Assembly (NCBI GenBank): GCA_963848355.1
Contig: CAWKDG010000014.1
Coordinates: 1 to 64,000 of the forward strand
Origin: CAWKDG01 sp963848355
Lineage (GTDB): Bacteria > Actinomycetota > Acidimicrobiia > Acidimicrobiales > UBA8190
Direction of reading: 5' to 3'
Length of the DNA: 64,000 nt
Shown here: in pieces, positions 23,958 through 34,327 of the stretch
Layout: each line of letters starts with the position of its first letter
Position numbering within the stretch: the first letter of the stretch is position 1
Program-made: the position numbers and the translations under genes
The notes under the pieces: generated by a model
Told to the model about the DNA's origin: nothing
What the model saw: the letters and a program-made list of their open reading frames with translations, nothing else
Database searches by the model: none

Positions 23958-26447
23958 CTAGCCGATAGCGTCTCCGCCCGTGACGGGTTGCCATGCGTTC
24001 CAGCTCCCGCCCACAACGCTCTGCCACGTTTCATAAAGGATGCCATCGTTCCCCATGGCGAATGCGCCGCCCATGTATGCGTAAGGGCCGCTGGCGTTAA
24101 TTAGGACCGAGATCGACCCCTCAAGTGCTCCGCCGGGGAACGCGCTCGTAACGGGATCCCAGGCACTCCAGCTTCCGCCGACCACGCTCTGGAACGTGTC
24201 GTAGAAAGTGCCGTTGCTGCCCATGGCGAACGCTATGCCCATGTTCGCGTACGGGCTACCGCTGGGGTTTATCAGGACCGTGGGCGAGCCCTGGAGCGTG
24301 CCGCCTGGGAAGGCGCCGGTGACGGGCTCCCAGGCACTCCAGCTTCCGCCGACCACGCTCTGGAACGTGTCGTAGAAAGTGCCGTTGCTGCCCATGGCGA
24401 ACGCTATGCCCATGTTCGCGTACGGGCTACCGCTGGGGTTTATCAGGACCGTGGGCGAGCCCTGGAGCGTGCCGCCTGGGAAGGCGCCGGTGACGGGCTC
24501 CCAGGCGCTCCAGCTTCCGCCGACCACGCTCTGGAACGTGTCGTAGAAAGTGCCGTTGCTGCCCATGGCGAACGCTATGCCCATGTTCGCGTACGGGCTA
24601 CCGCTGGGGTTTATCAGGACCGTGGGCGAGCCCTGGAGCGTGCCGCCTGGGAAGGCGCCGGTGACGGGCTCCCAGGCGCTCCAGCTTCCGCCGACCACGC
24701 TCTGGAACGTGTCATAGAAAGTGCCGTTGCTGCCCATGGCGAACGCTATGCCCATGTTCGCGTACGGGCTACCGCTGGGGTTTATCAGGACCGTGGGCGA
24801 GCCCTGGAGCGTGCCGCCTGGGAAGGCGCCGGTGACGGGCTCCCAGGCGCTCCAGCTTCCGCCGACCACGCTCTGGAACGTGTCATAGAAAGTGCCGTTG
24901 CTGCCCATGGCGAACGCTATGCCCATGTTCGCGTACGGGCTGCCGCTGGGGTTTATCAGGACCGTGAGCGATCCCTGGAGCGATCCGCCAGGGAACACGT
25001 CCGTGACTGGTTGCCAGGTGTTCCAGCTTCCGCCCACCGAGCTCTGCCACATCGAGTAGAGCGTCAAGTTCCCAGGGGTGCCGGCCATCACATACGCAGA
25101 GGCAGTACCGGCGTAGGGTCCTGAATTGTTAGGGACTATGACGGCCTGTTGGGTGGCCGGACAGTCTGACGCATCAACACCCAACGGCAAACACGCTATC
25201 TGCCAATTGGTGTAGTAGGAAGAACAGGTTGAGACGCCATTGAGAATGCCAATCGGAGTGGCAACGCCGTTGTTGTATGTATAAAGCGGGCTACCAGAGT
25301 CACCAAAGGACGCACAGTTGCTGGTGGCGAGTGCATTAGAGATCGTTTCACACGGAGATCCGCTTGACTCACAGATACTTTGACTAGTTGTCACCGAGGT
25401 TACCGTTCCACTCGTATCACCGGTAGTAGAACCGCTGTCAAAGACAGCCGCACCTTGAACCAAGGGGAGGCTGTTGAACTCGATCGGCAACAAGCTATTC
25501 GCCGGGATGGCACCGGGAACGCCGTTGGTAGTCACAATCCCCGAACGCTCAGAACCCGTCGTATTGCTGATGACAGCCGCGTCGATTCCGCTTCCGTCAA
25601 ACGCATGGCTAACCAGCGTTTTGCCAATCTTTTCAATCTTTGGCTTCGTATCGTCCGCTAGATAGGTGGCCACGCTTGTTCCGTAGGTGCAGTGGCCCGC
25701 TGTGACGATGCTCGCGACACCTCCTCTCGTCACGGGAAAAGAGGACGTGCACTCATTCGTATCTGTCTGGATCGACTCAGCGCCAGCGATTGGTGTCGAA
25801 TCACGCTCGGTGTTGTTTCCCCAAACCCCACCATCGGCTGTCTCAATTGGTTTGATTACCTTGACTGCAATAAATCTCAAGCGGCCAGCAAGAGCGGCCG
25901 CGACTCGGCTCGCGTCTTTATTCACCTCCACGACCACGCGACCCGCCATGTCGTCCCGTGCTACCCCGAGGATACGTGAGTCCCCTATCCGCGTCCCGAC
26001 TAGTTTGGCTGCCTGTTGGTATTCCGCGTCAAAACTCGCGCCTGAAGGTTGATCTTCCACGATGCGAACGTGTCCGCCGTCGGTCTCTAGGTCTGCGAGA
26101 GCGGTGCTCCGGACTGATGCCGCATCCCCGGTTACTCGCACAACCAGGACATTTCCAGCAACAGGGTCAATGGCGGCGGATACAAACGTAGAGCCGAGTT
26201 GCTGTTCTACCTTTGCCAACAGATTGTCGACGTGAGCCGTGAATACCAGGGCTCGTCGAGTCGTCGGATGAGATCCCTGGGCCAGAGTCGAACCAAGCAA
26301 CGGCGAGGCACTTGTAGCCTCGTTTTGCGTCCAGGTGGGGAACTGACTTGTACTCGACGGAGCTGCACCAGCCGCTGCCGTTGTTAAGACTCCCATGGGC
26401 ACAGAGACAACAAGCGCCATTGGTAAAGCGAACCAGATCCGCCTCAC
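23958..26447 (-). CDS. Secreted trypsin-like serine protease with seven 57-residue repeats
   Basis: An 829-residue exported protein. A signal peptide (about 1-29, ending AAAGAAP) precedes a propeptide of about 190 residues resembling streptogrisin-type pro-domains. A chymotrypsin-fold S1 domain follows, with H252 (VTAGHCTYG), D289 (GSGIDAAVIS) and S384 (FGDSGSPLYT), plus cysteine pairs (NECTSS/GHCTYG; SICESSGSPCETIS). From about residue 440 the chain is seven tandem units such as GSNGTFYDTFQSVVGGSWSA, a WxxW lectin or beta-propeller style repeat, probably for binding a glycan or polymer. The third codon positions are less GC-rich than in neighbouring genes, suggesting transfer. The stop codon abuts the IS end, so the last repeat may be clipped. 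Confidence 0.88.
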   Translation of the reverse strand: MRRIWFALPMALVVSVPMGVLTTAAAGAAPSSTSQFPTWTQNEATSASPLLGSTLAQGSHPTTRRALVFTAHVDNLLAKVEQQLGSTFVSAAIDPVAGNVLVVRVTGDAASVRSTALADLETDGGHVRIVEDQPSGASFDAEYQQAAKLVGTRIGDSRILGVARDDMAGRVVVEVNKDASRVAAALAGRLRFIAVKVIKPIETADGGVWGNNTERDSTPIAGAESIQTDTNECTSSFPVTRGGVASIVTAGHCTYGTSVATYLADDTKPKIEKIGKTLVSHAFDGSGIDAAVISNTTGSERSGIVTTNGVPGAIPANSLLPIEFNSLPLVQGAAVFDSGSTTGDTSGTVTSVTTSQSICESSGSPCETISNALATSNCASFGDSGSPLYTYNNGVATPIGILNGVSTCSSYYTNWQIACLPLGVDASDCPATQQAVIVPNNSGPYAGTASAYVMAGTPGNLTLYSMWQSSVGGSWNTWQPVTDVFPGGSLQGSLTVLINPSGSPYANMGIAFAMGSNGTFYDTFQSVVGGSWSAWEPVTGAFPGGTLQGSPTVLINPSGSPYANMGIAFAMGSNGTFYDTFQSVVGGSWSAWEPVTGAFPGGTLQGSPTVLINPSGSPYANMGIAFAMGSNGTFYDTFQSVVGGSWSAWEPVTGAFPGGTLQGSPTVLINPSGSPYANMGIAFAMGSNGTFYDTFQSVVGGSWSAWEPVTGAFPGGTLQGSPTVLINPSGSPYANMGIAFAMGSNGTFYDTFQSVVGGSWSAWDPVTSAFPGGALEGSISVLINASGPYAYMGGAFAMGNDGILYETWQSVVGGSWNAWQPVTGGDAIG
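23970..25130 (-). repeat. 171-bp tandem repeats in the protease C-terminus
   Basis: Seven units; equivalent points lie at 24160, 24331, 24502, 24673, 24844 and 25015, a constant 171-base (57-residue) period, with a 168-base step to the last unit at 23991. The central four or five units are nearly identical in DNA (a few substitutions such as CAGGCACTCC/CAGGCGCTCC). The outer units have diverged. This points to recent expansion by unequal exchange. Confidence 0.92.
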
Positions 26448-26598
26448 GGCAACCCCCCTAGGTTCGACTCAATCCCGCTTTTACGGTTCTTAACACGGTC
26501 ACCATCCAGAATCAAGCAAACAGCCTGCGTCCTCGAACCACGTAAGCGTTTAGCAGCCCGAACTCCCAAGCGATGCGTAGATAACGCCGCCGAACGTG

Positions 26599-27396
26599 TC
26601 ACGGCACGTATTGCGCGTACCCCGTGCGCTCGAGCTCCTCGGCCATCTCGGCCCCGCCGCTGGCCACGATGCGCCCGCCGACGAGCACGTGCACGACGTC
26701 GGGTTGCAGAACGGAGAGCAGGCGTCGGTAGTGGGTGATGGCCAGGACACCGAGACCCCAGTCGTCCACGGCGGCACGGACACGGTGAGCGACGTCCCGC
26801 AGGCCGTCGACGTCGAGACCGGAGTCGAGCTCGTCGAGGATGGCGATGTGAGGGTGCAGAACGGCCAGCTGCAACGTCTCACTTCGCTTGCGCTCACCGC
26901 CCGACAGGTCGACGTTGAGCGGGCGGTCGAGAAGCTTCGTCTCGAGACCGACCCGGACGGCCTCCAGGGCGGCCCTTTCCGTCGTCGAACCGGCCCCGGA
27001 CCCTGCGTCCCGGCGCCCCCGGTCCTCCGCTCCGCCGCCCGATGCCGGATCCGTTCCGGCCAGGGCCTCGGCCAGCATCTGCTGGAGGCGGACGCCGGGG
27101 ATCTCGGTCGGGTACTGCGGGGCCAGGAACAACCCCAGGCGGGCCCGACGCCACGCCGGCAGGGCCAGGAGATCCTCCCCGTCGAGGGTGACGCTGCCCC
27201 CGAGCACCTGGTACCCGGGCCTCCCCATGAGGACGTGGGCCAGCGTGCTCTTGCCCGAGCCGTTCGGGCCCATCACGGCGTGGACCTCACCACTGCGCAC
27301 CACCAGGTCGATACCGGCGAGCACCTCGCGGCTCGTCACGCCGGCGCGCAGGCCCTGGACGACGAGTTGGTGGGCACCACCGTTCGTCGGCGTCAC
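26599..27396 (-). CDS. sufC: Fe-S cluster assembly ATPase SufC (second copy)
   Basis: A 265-residue ABC ATPase: Walker A GPNGSGKST, Q-loop FLAPQYPTE, signature LSGGERKRSE, Walker B and D-loop IAILDELDSGLD, switch His in AITHYRRLL. Compared with the copy at 13.9 kb it carries an extra Gly/Arg-rich loop of about 25 residues (about 118-142) between the Q-loop and the signature. It is the last gene of sufD-Rieske-sufC, with a four-base overlap to the Rieske gene. Being with SufD, it is the likelier partner of the SufB-SufD scaffold. Confidence 0.94.
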   Translation of the reverse strand: MTPTNGGAHQLVVQGLRAGVTSREVLAGIDLVVRSGEVHAVMGPNGSGKSTLAHVLMGRPGYQVLGGSVTLDGEDLLALPAWRRARLGLFLAPQYPTEIPGVRLQQMLAEALAGTDPASGGGAEDRGRRDAGSGAGSTTERAALEAVRVGLETKLLDRPLNVDLSGGERKRSETLQLAVLHPHIAILDELDSGLDVDGLRDVAHRVRAAVDDWGLGVLAITHYRRLLSVLQPDVVHVLVGGRIVASGGAEMAEELERTGYAQYVP

Positions 27397-27710
27397 GGGA
27401 GCTCCACCATCACGTCGTCACCTTGGAGGAGCACGACGTACACCGGCACCGCCTTGGTGGCCGGCAGCGTCTGTGGCTCACCGGTCCGCAGGTCGAAGGT
27501 GGAGCCGTGTTTCCAACACTCGATCTCGCACTCCTCGGTGAGAACCTCACCTTCCGACAGCGAGTAGTCCTCGTGGCTGCAGGTATCGCCGATGGCGAAG
27601 ACGTCGTCGTCGATACGCACGACGGCGATCCGGTGCGGCCCGACGTCGAACCGACGTGCCGTCCCCGGGTCGAGCTCGGAGCGGTGGCAGATACGCACGA
27701 TCTCACCCAT
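27393..27710 (-). CDS. Rieske [2Fe-2S] ferredoxin of the SUF operon
   Basis: A 105-residue soluble Rieske protein of the non-heme oxygenase ferredoxin type. The cluster ligands are in CSHEDYSL and CWKHGSTF (Cys-x-His ... Cys-x2-His). It overlaps sufD by eight bases and sufC by four, so it is produced with them. A Rieske ferredoxin between sufD and sufC is common in Actinomycetota SUF operons and is thought to supply electrons or act as a cluster carrier; its exact job is not settled. Confidence 0.93.
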   Translation of the reverse strand: MGEIVRICHRSELDPGTARRFDVGPHRIAVVRIDDDVFAIGDTCSHEDYSLSEGEVLTEECEIECWKHGSTFDLRTGEPQTLPATKAVPVYVVLLQGDDVMVELP

Positions 27711-29127
27711 CTCCCCCGCCTCGCTCCTCCGTCTCGACGTCGTTCGACGGCGGGCGTTCCGACGGCAGGCGGCCCGACAACCGGCGGGAGACGGCACCGT
27801 CGACCCAGGCACCGACGCCGGCAAACGGGGCGCGGCCGGCGAGATCGGAGAAGAAGCCGAGCACGATGAGCCGTTCGGCCACGGCCGGACTGATTCCCCG
27901 GGACTCGAGGTAGTAGCGCTGGTCCTCGTCGATGGGGCCCACCGTCGACGCATGGCTGCAGCGCACGTCGTTCTCCTCGATGTCGAGATTCGGCACCGAG
28001 TCGGCGTGCGCCCCCTCGGACAGGACGAGGTTGTGGTTCGTCTGGAAGGCGCGGGCACCGTGGGCCCCGTTGCGGATGTGGATGAGCCCGCTGTAGACGG
28101 ACCGGGACTCGTCGGCCACCGCCCCCTTGAACAGCAACTCGCTCTCGGTCCGCGGCGCGTGGTGGTCCTGCAGCGTCCGGAAGTCGTGTACCTGCCGGTC
28201 AGTCCCCAGATAGGCCGCCAACAACGAGGTGTGGCCCCCCTGTCCGACGAGGTCCGAGTCGGTCCGCACGCGGGCGTAGCCGCCCCCCAGGCTGACCGTG
28301 AACGAACGCAGGGTGGCGTTGCGCCCGACGCGACTGGACTGCACGGCCAGCTGGGTGCACGCCTGATCGAGCACCTGCAGGTTGACGTAGGCCAGATGGG
28401 CGTCGTCCTCGACCTCGAGTTCGGTGACGGGGACCACGAGCACCGGCGTAGCCGGAGGACCGGCGGCCTCGGCGTCACCGACCGGTACGGCCTCGGCCCC
28501 GGCGCGGCGGCCGGCGCCGGACGTCGGGTCCATGCTGGCGAACAGCTCGATGACACCGGCCTCGGCCGACGTCCCGACGTGCACCAGGCTCCGGGGGAAA
28601 GCCGACAGGGAGCCCGACGGCGTCACCCGGTCGACGAGATGAACGACCACGACGGGATCACGAAGGACGGCCTTGCCGGCCACGGCGATGTGGACCACGT
28701 CGGCCAGAAAGGCGTTGTGCAGCTCCCCGAAGGCATCGTGCGCCGGGGCCAGGTCACCCAACCCGGGCGGGACGTCGGCGTCGGAGAGAACGGAGGAAAC
28801 CGACAGCTGGTCCTCGGCCACCGTGGCCGTCTCCACCCCGACGACGGCACCGTTGACCGTGACCACCAGGGCGGCCCGCCGTCCGAAGGGCTCGGCCAGG
28901 GCCCGCCCGACGGCGAGGTCCGACCGCCCGGCGGGGAGGGCCGGCGGCGCCGGAGCAAAGACGTCGAGATCGAAGCGGTCGATCCCGCTGTAGCGCCAGA
29001 CCTCCTCGGCCTCGTGGGGCAAGGTGCCGGCGGCGAAACGCTCCCAGGCGTTGGCCCGCCTGGCCGCCAACCAGCCAGGGCCGGGCAGGGCTGAGGACGC
29101 ATCGGCGGTGAAGGCGTTCAGGGTCAT
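27703..29127 (-). CDS. sufD: Fe-S cluster assembly protein SufD
   Basis: A 474-residue SufB/SufD-fold protein. The N-terminal helical part (PHEAEEVWRYSGIDRFDLD) is followed by the right-handed beta-helix and the conserved end: DLVGQGGHTSLLAAYLG, HNLVLSEGAHADSVPNLDIEENDVRCSHASTVGPIDEDQRYYLESRGIS. That last block holds the His and Cys used at the SufB-SufD interface. It would form the SufBC2D scaffold. It heads the sufD-Rieske-sufC operon, which must have its own promoter in the 116 bases before the divergent enoyl-CoA hydratase gene. The C-terminal 30 residues are Arg/Gly/Glu-rich and not typical. Confidence 0.94.
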   Translation of the reverse strand: MTLNAFTADASSALPGPGWLAARRANAWERFAAGTLPHEAEEVWRYSGIDRFDLDVFAPAPPALPAGRSDLAVGRALAEPFGRRAALVVTVNGAVVGVETATVAEDQLSVSSVLSDADVPPGLGDLAPAHDAFGELHNAFLADVVHIAVAGKAVLRDPVVVVHLVDRVTPSGSLSAFPRSLVHVGTSAEAGVIELFASMDPTSGAGRRAGAEAVPVGDAEAAGPPATPVLVVPVTELEVEDDAHLAYVNLQVLDQACTQLAVQSSRVGRNATLRSFTVSLGGGYARVRTDSDLVGQGGHTSLLAAYLGTDRQVHDFRTLQDHHAPRTESELLFKGAVADESRSVYSGLIHIRNGAHGARAFQTNHNLVLSEGAHADSVPNLDIEENDVRCSHASTVGPIDEDQRYYLESRGISPAVAERLIVLGFFSDLAGRAPFAGVGAWVDGAVSRRLSGRLPSERPPSNDVETEERGGGDG

Positions 29128-29243
29128 ACCTCGATCGAATGGACGTGGGCGACCACGCGGACCACCGGAGTGGGCCCCGCTCGCATGCTACCGGTCACGA
29201 CCAGCCCCGCCGGCCGGGAGGATCGAGGTCCTAAGCTGCGGTT

Positions 29244-30101
29244 GTGCCCGATCTTCAGGTAATCAGCATCGAACGCGACGGCCACATCGCCACCGTATGG
29301 CTCGACCGACCCGAGGCCCGCAACGCCATGGGTCCGGCATTCTGGGACGACCTCGTCACGGCCATGACCGATGTCTCCACCGACGTCGAGGTCCGCGCCG
29401 TGGTGGTGGCCGCCCGCGGTCCGCACTTCAGCGTCGGACTCGACCTGAAGGCGATGGCCGGTCTCCTCACCGGTGGCGACGGTCGAGGGGAGAACCCGGA
29501 GTCGCCCAACGGGGACGGTCCCCCCTCCATGGCCGTGCGGGCGCTTGCCGCCCGGGCCGGAGTCAAGCGCCTTCAGAGGGCCATCTCGTCGGTGGCCGAC
29601 TGTCCGAAACCGGTGCTCGCCGCCATCCACGGCTACTGCATCGGCGGGGGCGTCGATCTGGCCAGTGCCTGCGACATGCGCATGGCCAGCGCCGACGCCC
29701 TGTTCTCGGTACGTGAGACGAAGGTGGCCATCGTGGCCGACCTCGGGAGCCTGCAGCGGCTCCCCCAGATCATCGGCAAGGGCCACGTGGCCGAACTGGC
29801 GTACACGGGCAAGGACATCACCGCCGCCCGGGCCAAGGAGATCGGTCTCGTGAACGAGGTTTTCGCCGACGCCGACGCCGTGGTCGACGCCACCCGGGCC
29901 GTGGCGGCGGAGATCGCCGCCAACTCGCCTCTGGCCGTCCAAGGGACAAAGGCCGTCCTCACCGCCGGAGAGGGTCGGTCGGTGGCCGACGGTCTCGATT
30001 ATGTGGCGGCGTGGAACGCCGGATTCCTGCAGTCCGACGATCTCGTCGAGGCCATGGCCGCCTTCATGGCCAAGCGCCCTCCCCAGTTCCGAGGGCGCTG
30101 A
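29244..30101 (+). CDS. Enoyl-CoA hydratase/isomerase (dienoyl-CoA isomerase-like)
   Basis: A 285-residue crotonase-fold enzyme. Oxyanion-hole segments are RGPHFSVGLDLKAM and HGYCIGGGVDLASACD. The sequence RETKVAIVADLGSLQRLP matches the delta3,5-delta2,4-dienoyl-CoA isomerase group (ECH1), in which the Asp in ADLGSL is catalytic. The start is a GTG. It sits alone on the plus strand between sufD and the sufB operon, convergent with the Cys-rich gene by 10 bases, so it splits the SUF genes without sharing their function. Confidence 0.88.
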   Translation: MPDLQVISIERDGHIATVWLDRPEARNAMGPAFWDDLVTAMTDVSTDVEVRAVVVAARGPHFSVGLDLKAMAGLLTGGDGRGENPESPNGDGPPSMAVRALAARAGVKRLQRAISSVADCPKPVLAAIHGYCIGGGVDLASACDMRMASADALFSVRETKVAIVADLGSLQRLPQIIGKGHVAELAYTGKDITAARAKEIGLVNEVFADADAVVDATRAVAAEIAANSPLAVQGTKAVLTAGEGRSVADGLDYVAAWNAGFLQSDDLVEAMAAFMAKRPPQFRGR

Positions 30102-30111
30102 CCGTCGGTCT

Positions 30112-30456
30112 TCACCGACGGCGCCAGGGCCACCGCCGACCGGTCCTCGACGCCTTGCTCTCGTCCCTCTTGACCTCGGACAGGGTCTCGGGCACGACGG
30201 CGTCGATGATGTCTTCGGCTTGTTCGAGCAGCTGGACGACGTCGGGGCCACCGGGGCCGGGCTCGTCCTCGATGGCCGGCTCCACCAGGTTGCCGTGGAC
30301 CCAACCGACATCTGCCATCCGGCGTTCGTAGGACCCGCAGTCGTCGGGACAGCGCCACGGCGCTTCGGGCGCCAGTTCGAGCTCACAGAACCGGACGACC
30401 TCGCCGGTGGCGTAGGTCCGGCTCTGAAAGTGCTTGCACTCCTCCCGCATCGGCAC
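30112..30456 (-). CDS. Small Cys-rich protein downstream of sufB
   Basis: A 114-residue protein I do not recognise. The first 45 residues carry C7-x-H9, C24, C36 and C40 (ECKHF, RFCELE, RCPDDCGSYERR), a pattern able to hold zinc or an Fe-S cluster. The middle is acidic and helical (VVQLLEQAEDIIDAVVPETL) and the C-terminus is basic (RTGRRWPWRRR). It starts 35 bases after the sufB stop and is certainly co-transcribed. A small metal-binding helper for SufB or a carrier is plausible but is inference. Confidence 0.75.
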   Translation of the reverse strand: MPMREECKHFQSRTYATGEVVRFCELELAPEAPWRCPDDCGSYERRMADVGWVHGNLVEPAIEDEPGPGGPDVVQLLEQAEDIIDAVVPETLSEVKRDESKASRTGRRWPWRRR

Positions 30457-30491
30457 GGCGGAATCCTCCTGCCCTCGGCCGGCTCACGTCG

Positions 30492-31892
<1,401 letters not shown>

Positions 31893-31933
31893 GCGCTACC
31901 TCTGACCATGGACGGCGGGCGCCCGTGCGCTCG

Positions 31934-31953
31934 CCCCCACGATCGATCGGGGG
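31934..31953 (-). promoter_or_regulatory. GC-rich inverted repeat in the sufB leader
   Basis: CCCCC and GGGGG arms enclose ACGATCGATC, itself containing the palindrome CGATCG, 42-61 bases before the sufB start. It could be an mRNA leader hairpin or a protein site. No ribosome-binding or terminator run of T follows. Confidence 0.4.
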
Positions 31954-31960
31954 ATTTCTC

Positions 31961-31972
31961 CTACCTAGATAG
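31961..31972 (-). promoter_or_regulatory. Candidate operator CTAT-CTAG-GTAG upstream of sufB
   Basis: Read toward sufB, the 12-mer is CTATCTAGGTAG, 68 bases before the start and inside an AT-richer patch (TTGTTACTAT) that could be the promoter. Outer halves (CTAT, GTAG) are identical to those upstream of sufC-sufS-sufU at 13841, and in both the four central bases are themselves palindromic. Confidence 0.4.
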
Positions 31973-32035
31973 TAACAACGGTGGGGACCTGGGGGGAGCG
32001 CTCCGAGCCCCCGGGGCTGTGGGACCCTTCTAGGC

Positions 32036-34294
32036 ATGACCGCCTCCGTCCCCCACGCCTCGGCCAACGGCGCCTCCCGGCTGCCCGGAGCTGCCTCCTG
32101 GGCCCCCCCGAGCGACCCCGCTGCCCCGGGGGCGCCCCCGGACACCGCCGGACCGGGGGCCATCGGGCCCCCGCAGGCCCCCCGGCGCCCGGCCGTTCTC
32201 GAGACCCACGGCGACCGCCGTGTGGACGACTGGCTGTGGCTGCGCGACCGGGACGATCCCGAGGTCCTCGAGCTGCTCACGTCCGAGAACGCCTATACGG
32301 CGACGGCGACCGCCGCACCTGGCCCCCTTCCGGGAGCACCTCTTCGGCGAGATCAGGTCGCGCATCGTCGAGACCGACCTGTCGGTGCCGGTGCGCAAGG
32401 ACGTCTGGTGGTACTACACCCGTACCGTCGAAGGGCGCGACTACGCCATCCATTGCCGCCTCCCCGTCCACGGCGAGGGACGCGACCGCGATACTCCCCC
32501 CGGGACGTCGGCCGACAGCGGGTCCGGGCCCGGGAGTTGGCCCGATGAGGAGGTCCTCCTCGACGAGAACATGATGGCCGGTGACGGTGCCTACTTCGAC
32601 GTCGCCAACCTGGCGGTGAGCCCCGGACACACCCGCCTGGCCTACGCCGTCGACACGACCGGTGACGAGCGGTTCACCCTGCGGATACGTGACCTGACCA
32701 CGGGCACCGACCTGCCCGGCGAGATCGAGGGGACCTCGTACGGGGTGGCCTGGGCCAACGACGACGAGACGGTCTTCTACACGCGGCCCGACGCCGCCAA
32801 CCGGACCTATCAGCTCTGGCGGCACCGAACCGGTACACCCGCCGCCCCGGACACCCTTGTCCACGAGGAGTCCGACGAGCGCTTACCACCTCGGTGTGGA
32901 GCGGACCAAGGACGGCACGTTCATCCTTCTCGAGCTGAGCTCCAAGATCACGAGCGAGGTCCATGTCATCCCCGCCGACCGACCCGATGCCGCTCCCCGC
33001 GTCGTCGAGGCACGGCGACAGGGTATCGAGTACCAGGTCGAGCACCACGGGGCCACGTTCCTCCTCCTCACCAACGACTCGGCCGAGAATTTCCGGGTCG
33101 TCGCCACACCGGCATCGGATCCCGGTCGGGACCGTTGGACAGAGGTCATCCCTCATCGTGACGATGTCCGCCTCGAAGGGATCGACGTCTTCGCCCGCCA
33201 TCTCGTCAGCTACGAGCGGATCGACGCCAACCCCCGCATTCGGGTCATCGCGCTCCCCGACGACCGACCCCCGTGGGAACGACCCCTGGTCGGCGGCACC
33301 TTCGTCCCCATCGCCGAGACACCGTCAGCCTCGTGGGGAGGGCCGAACCCGGAGTTCGACGGCACCATGCTCCGCTACGACTACTCGTCCCTCGTCACGC
33401 CGCGCTCGGTCTACGACCTCGACATGGTCGACGGTCGGACGGTGCTCCGCAAGCAACAGCCCGTTCTCGGCGGCTACGACCCCGCCGCCTACGTGACCGA
33501 GCGCCTGTGGGCGACGGCGCCCGATGGCACCCGGGTCCCCGTGTCGGTGGTGTACCGCCGCGACACCCCGCTCGACGGGACCGCCCCCTGTCTCCTCTAC
33601 GGGTACGGCGCCTACGAGCACAGCATCGACCCCGTCTTCTCGACGTTCCGGCTGAGCCTCCTGGAACGGGGCTTCGTCTTCGCCATCGCCCACGTCCGCG
33701 GCGGAGGCGAGCTGGGACGGAAGTGGTACGAAGGCGGGAAGCTCCTGGCCAAGCCGAACACGTTCACCGACTTCGTCGCCTGTGCCCGGCATCTGGTCGA
33801 CGCCCGGCTTCACCAGTGCCGAGCGCCTGGTGGCCCGAGGGGGCTCGGCCGGGGGCCTGCTCATCGGCGCCGCCGCCAACCTGGCCCCCGAGGCCTTCCG
33901 GGCCATGGTGGCCGAGGTGCCTTTCGTCGACTGCCTCACCACGATTCTCGACGACACCCTCCCTCTGACGGTCATCGAATGGGACGAGTGGGGGAACCCG
34001 GGCGCCGACCCCGAGGTCTACGCCGTGATGAAGTCGTACAGCCCCTACGACAACGTGCGTCCGGTGCACTACCCGGCCATGTTGGTGACCGCCGGCCTGG
34101 AGGACCCCCGTGTCGGGTACTGGGAGCCGACCAAGTGGGTGCAGAAGCTTCGGGCCGCCGATCCGTCGAACCGCGTGCTGTTCAAGGTCGAGCTGAGCGC
34201 CGGCCACGCCGGGCCCTCGGGTCGCTACGACGCATGGCGCGACGAGGCTTTCGTCCTGGCCTTCGTCCTCGACGCCGTCGGCCTGGCCCGGTGA
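32036..34294 (+). pseudogene. ptrB: Oligopeptidase B-like S9A serine peptidase, three frame breaks
   Basis: Prolyl-oligopeptidase-family enzyme. The parts are PQAPRRPAVLETHGDRRVDDW, then (after about 32313) DVWWYYTRTVEGRDYAIHCR and LAVSPGHTRLAYAVDTTGDE, then (after about 32883) beta-propeller sequence ending YGYGAYEHSIDPVFSTFRLS and AHVRGGGELGRKWYEGGKL. After about 33804 come ARGGSAGGLLIGAA (nucleophile Ser), EDPRVGYWEP (Asp) and SAGHAGPSGRY (His). Each break is explained by one extra base (for example CGCTTACC for CGCTACC). Total length, about 752 codons, is slightly longer than the usual 690-720 because of a Pro/Ala-rich N-terminus. The catalytic residues are intact, so reading errors are a fair explanation. 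Confidence 0.85.
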
Positions 34295-34327
34295 CCGCGC
34301 CCGAATCTCCTCAGGTCGAGTCGCGGC

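Noticed and set aside
19803..24000. Prophage or integrative element boundary around the mobile region
   Set aside because: No integrase, phage or conjugation gene and no attachment site were seen; the inverted repeats and transposase explain the segment.
23970..25130. Regular repeats that could be taken for a CRISPR-like or satellite array
   Set aside because: The period is 171 bases, a multiple of three, continuously coding, with no unique spacers; it is a protein repeat.
29128..29243. A third CTAT-n4-GTAG site upstream of sufD
   Set aside because: Only a half-like CTACCGG is present; the second half is missing.
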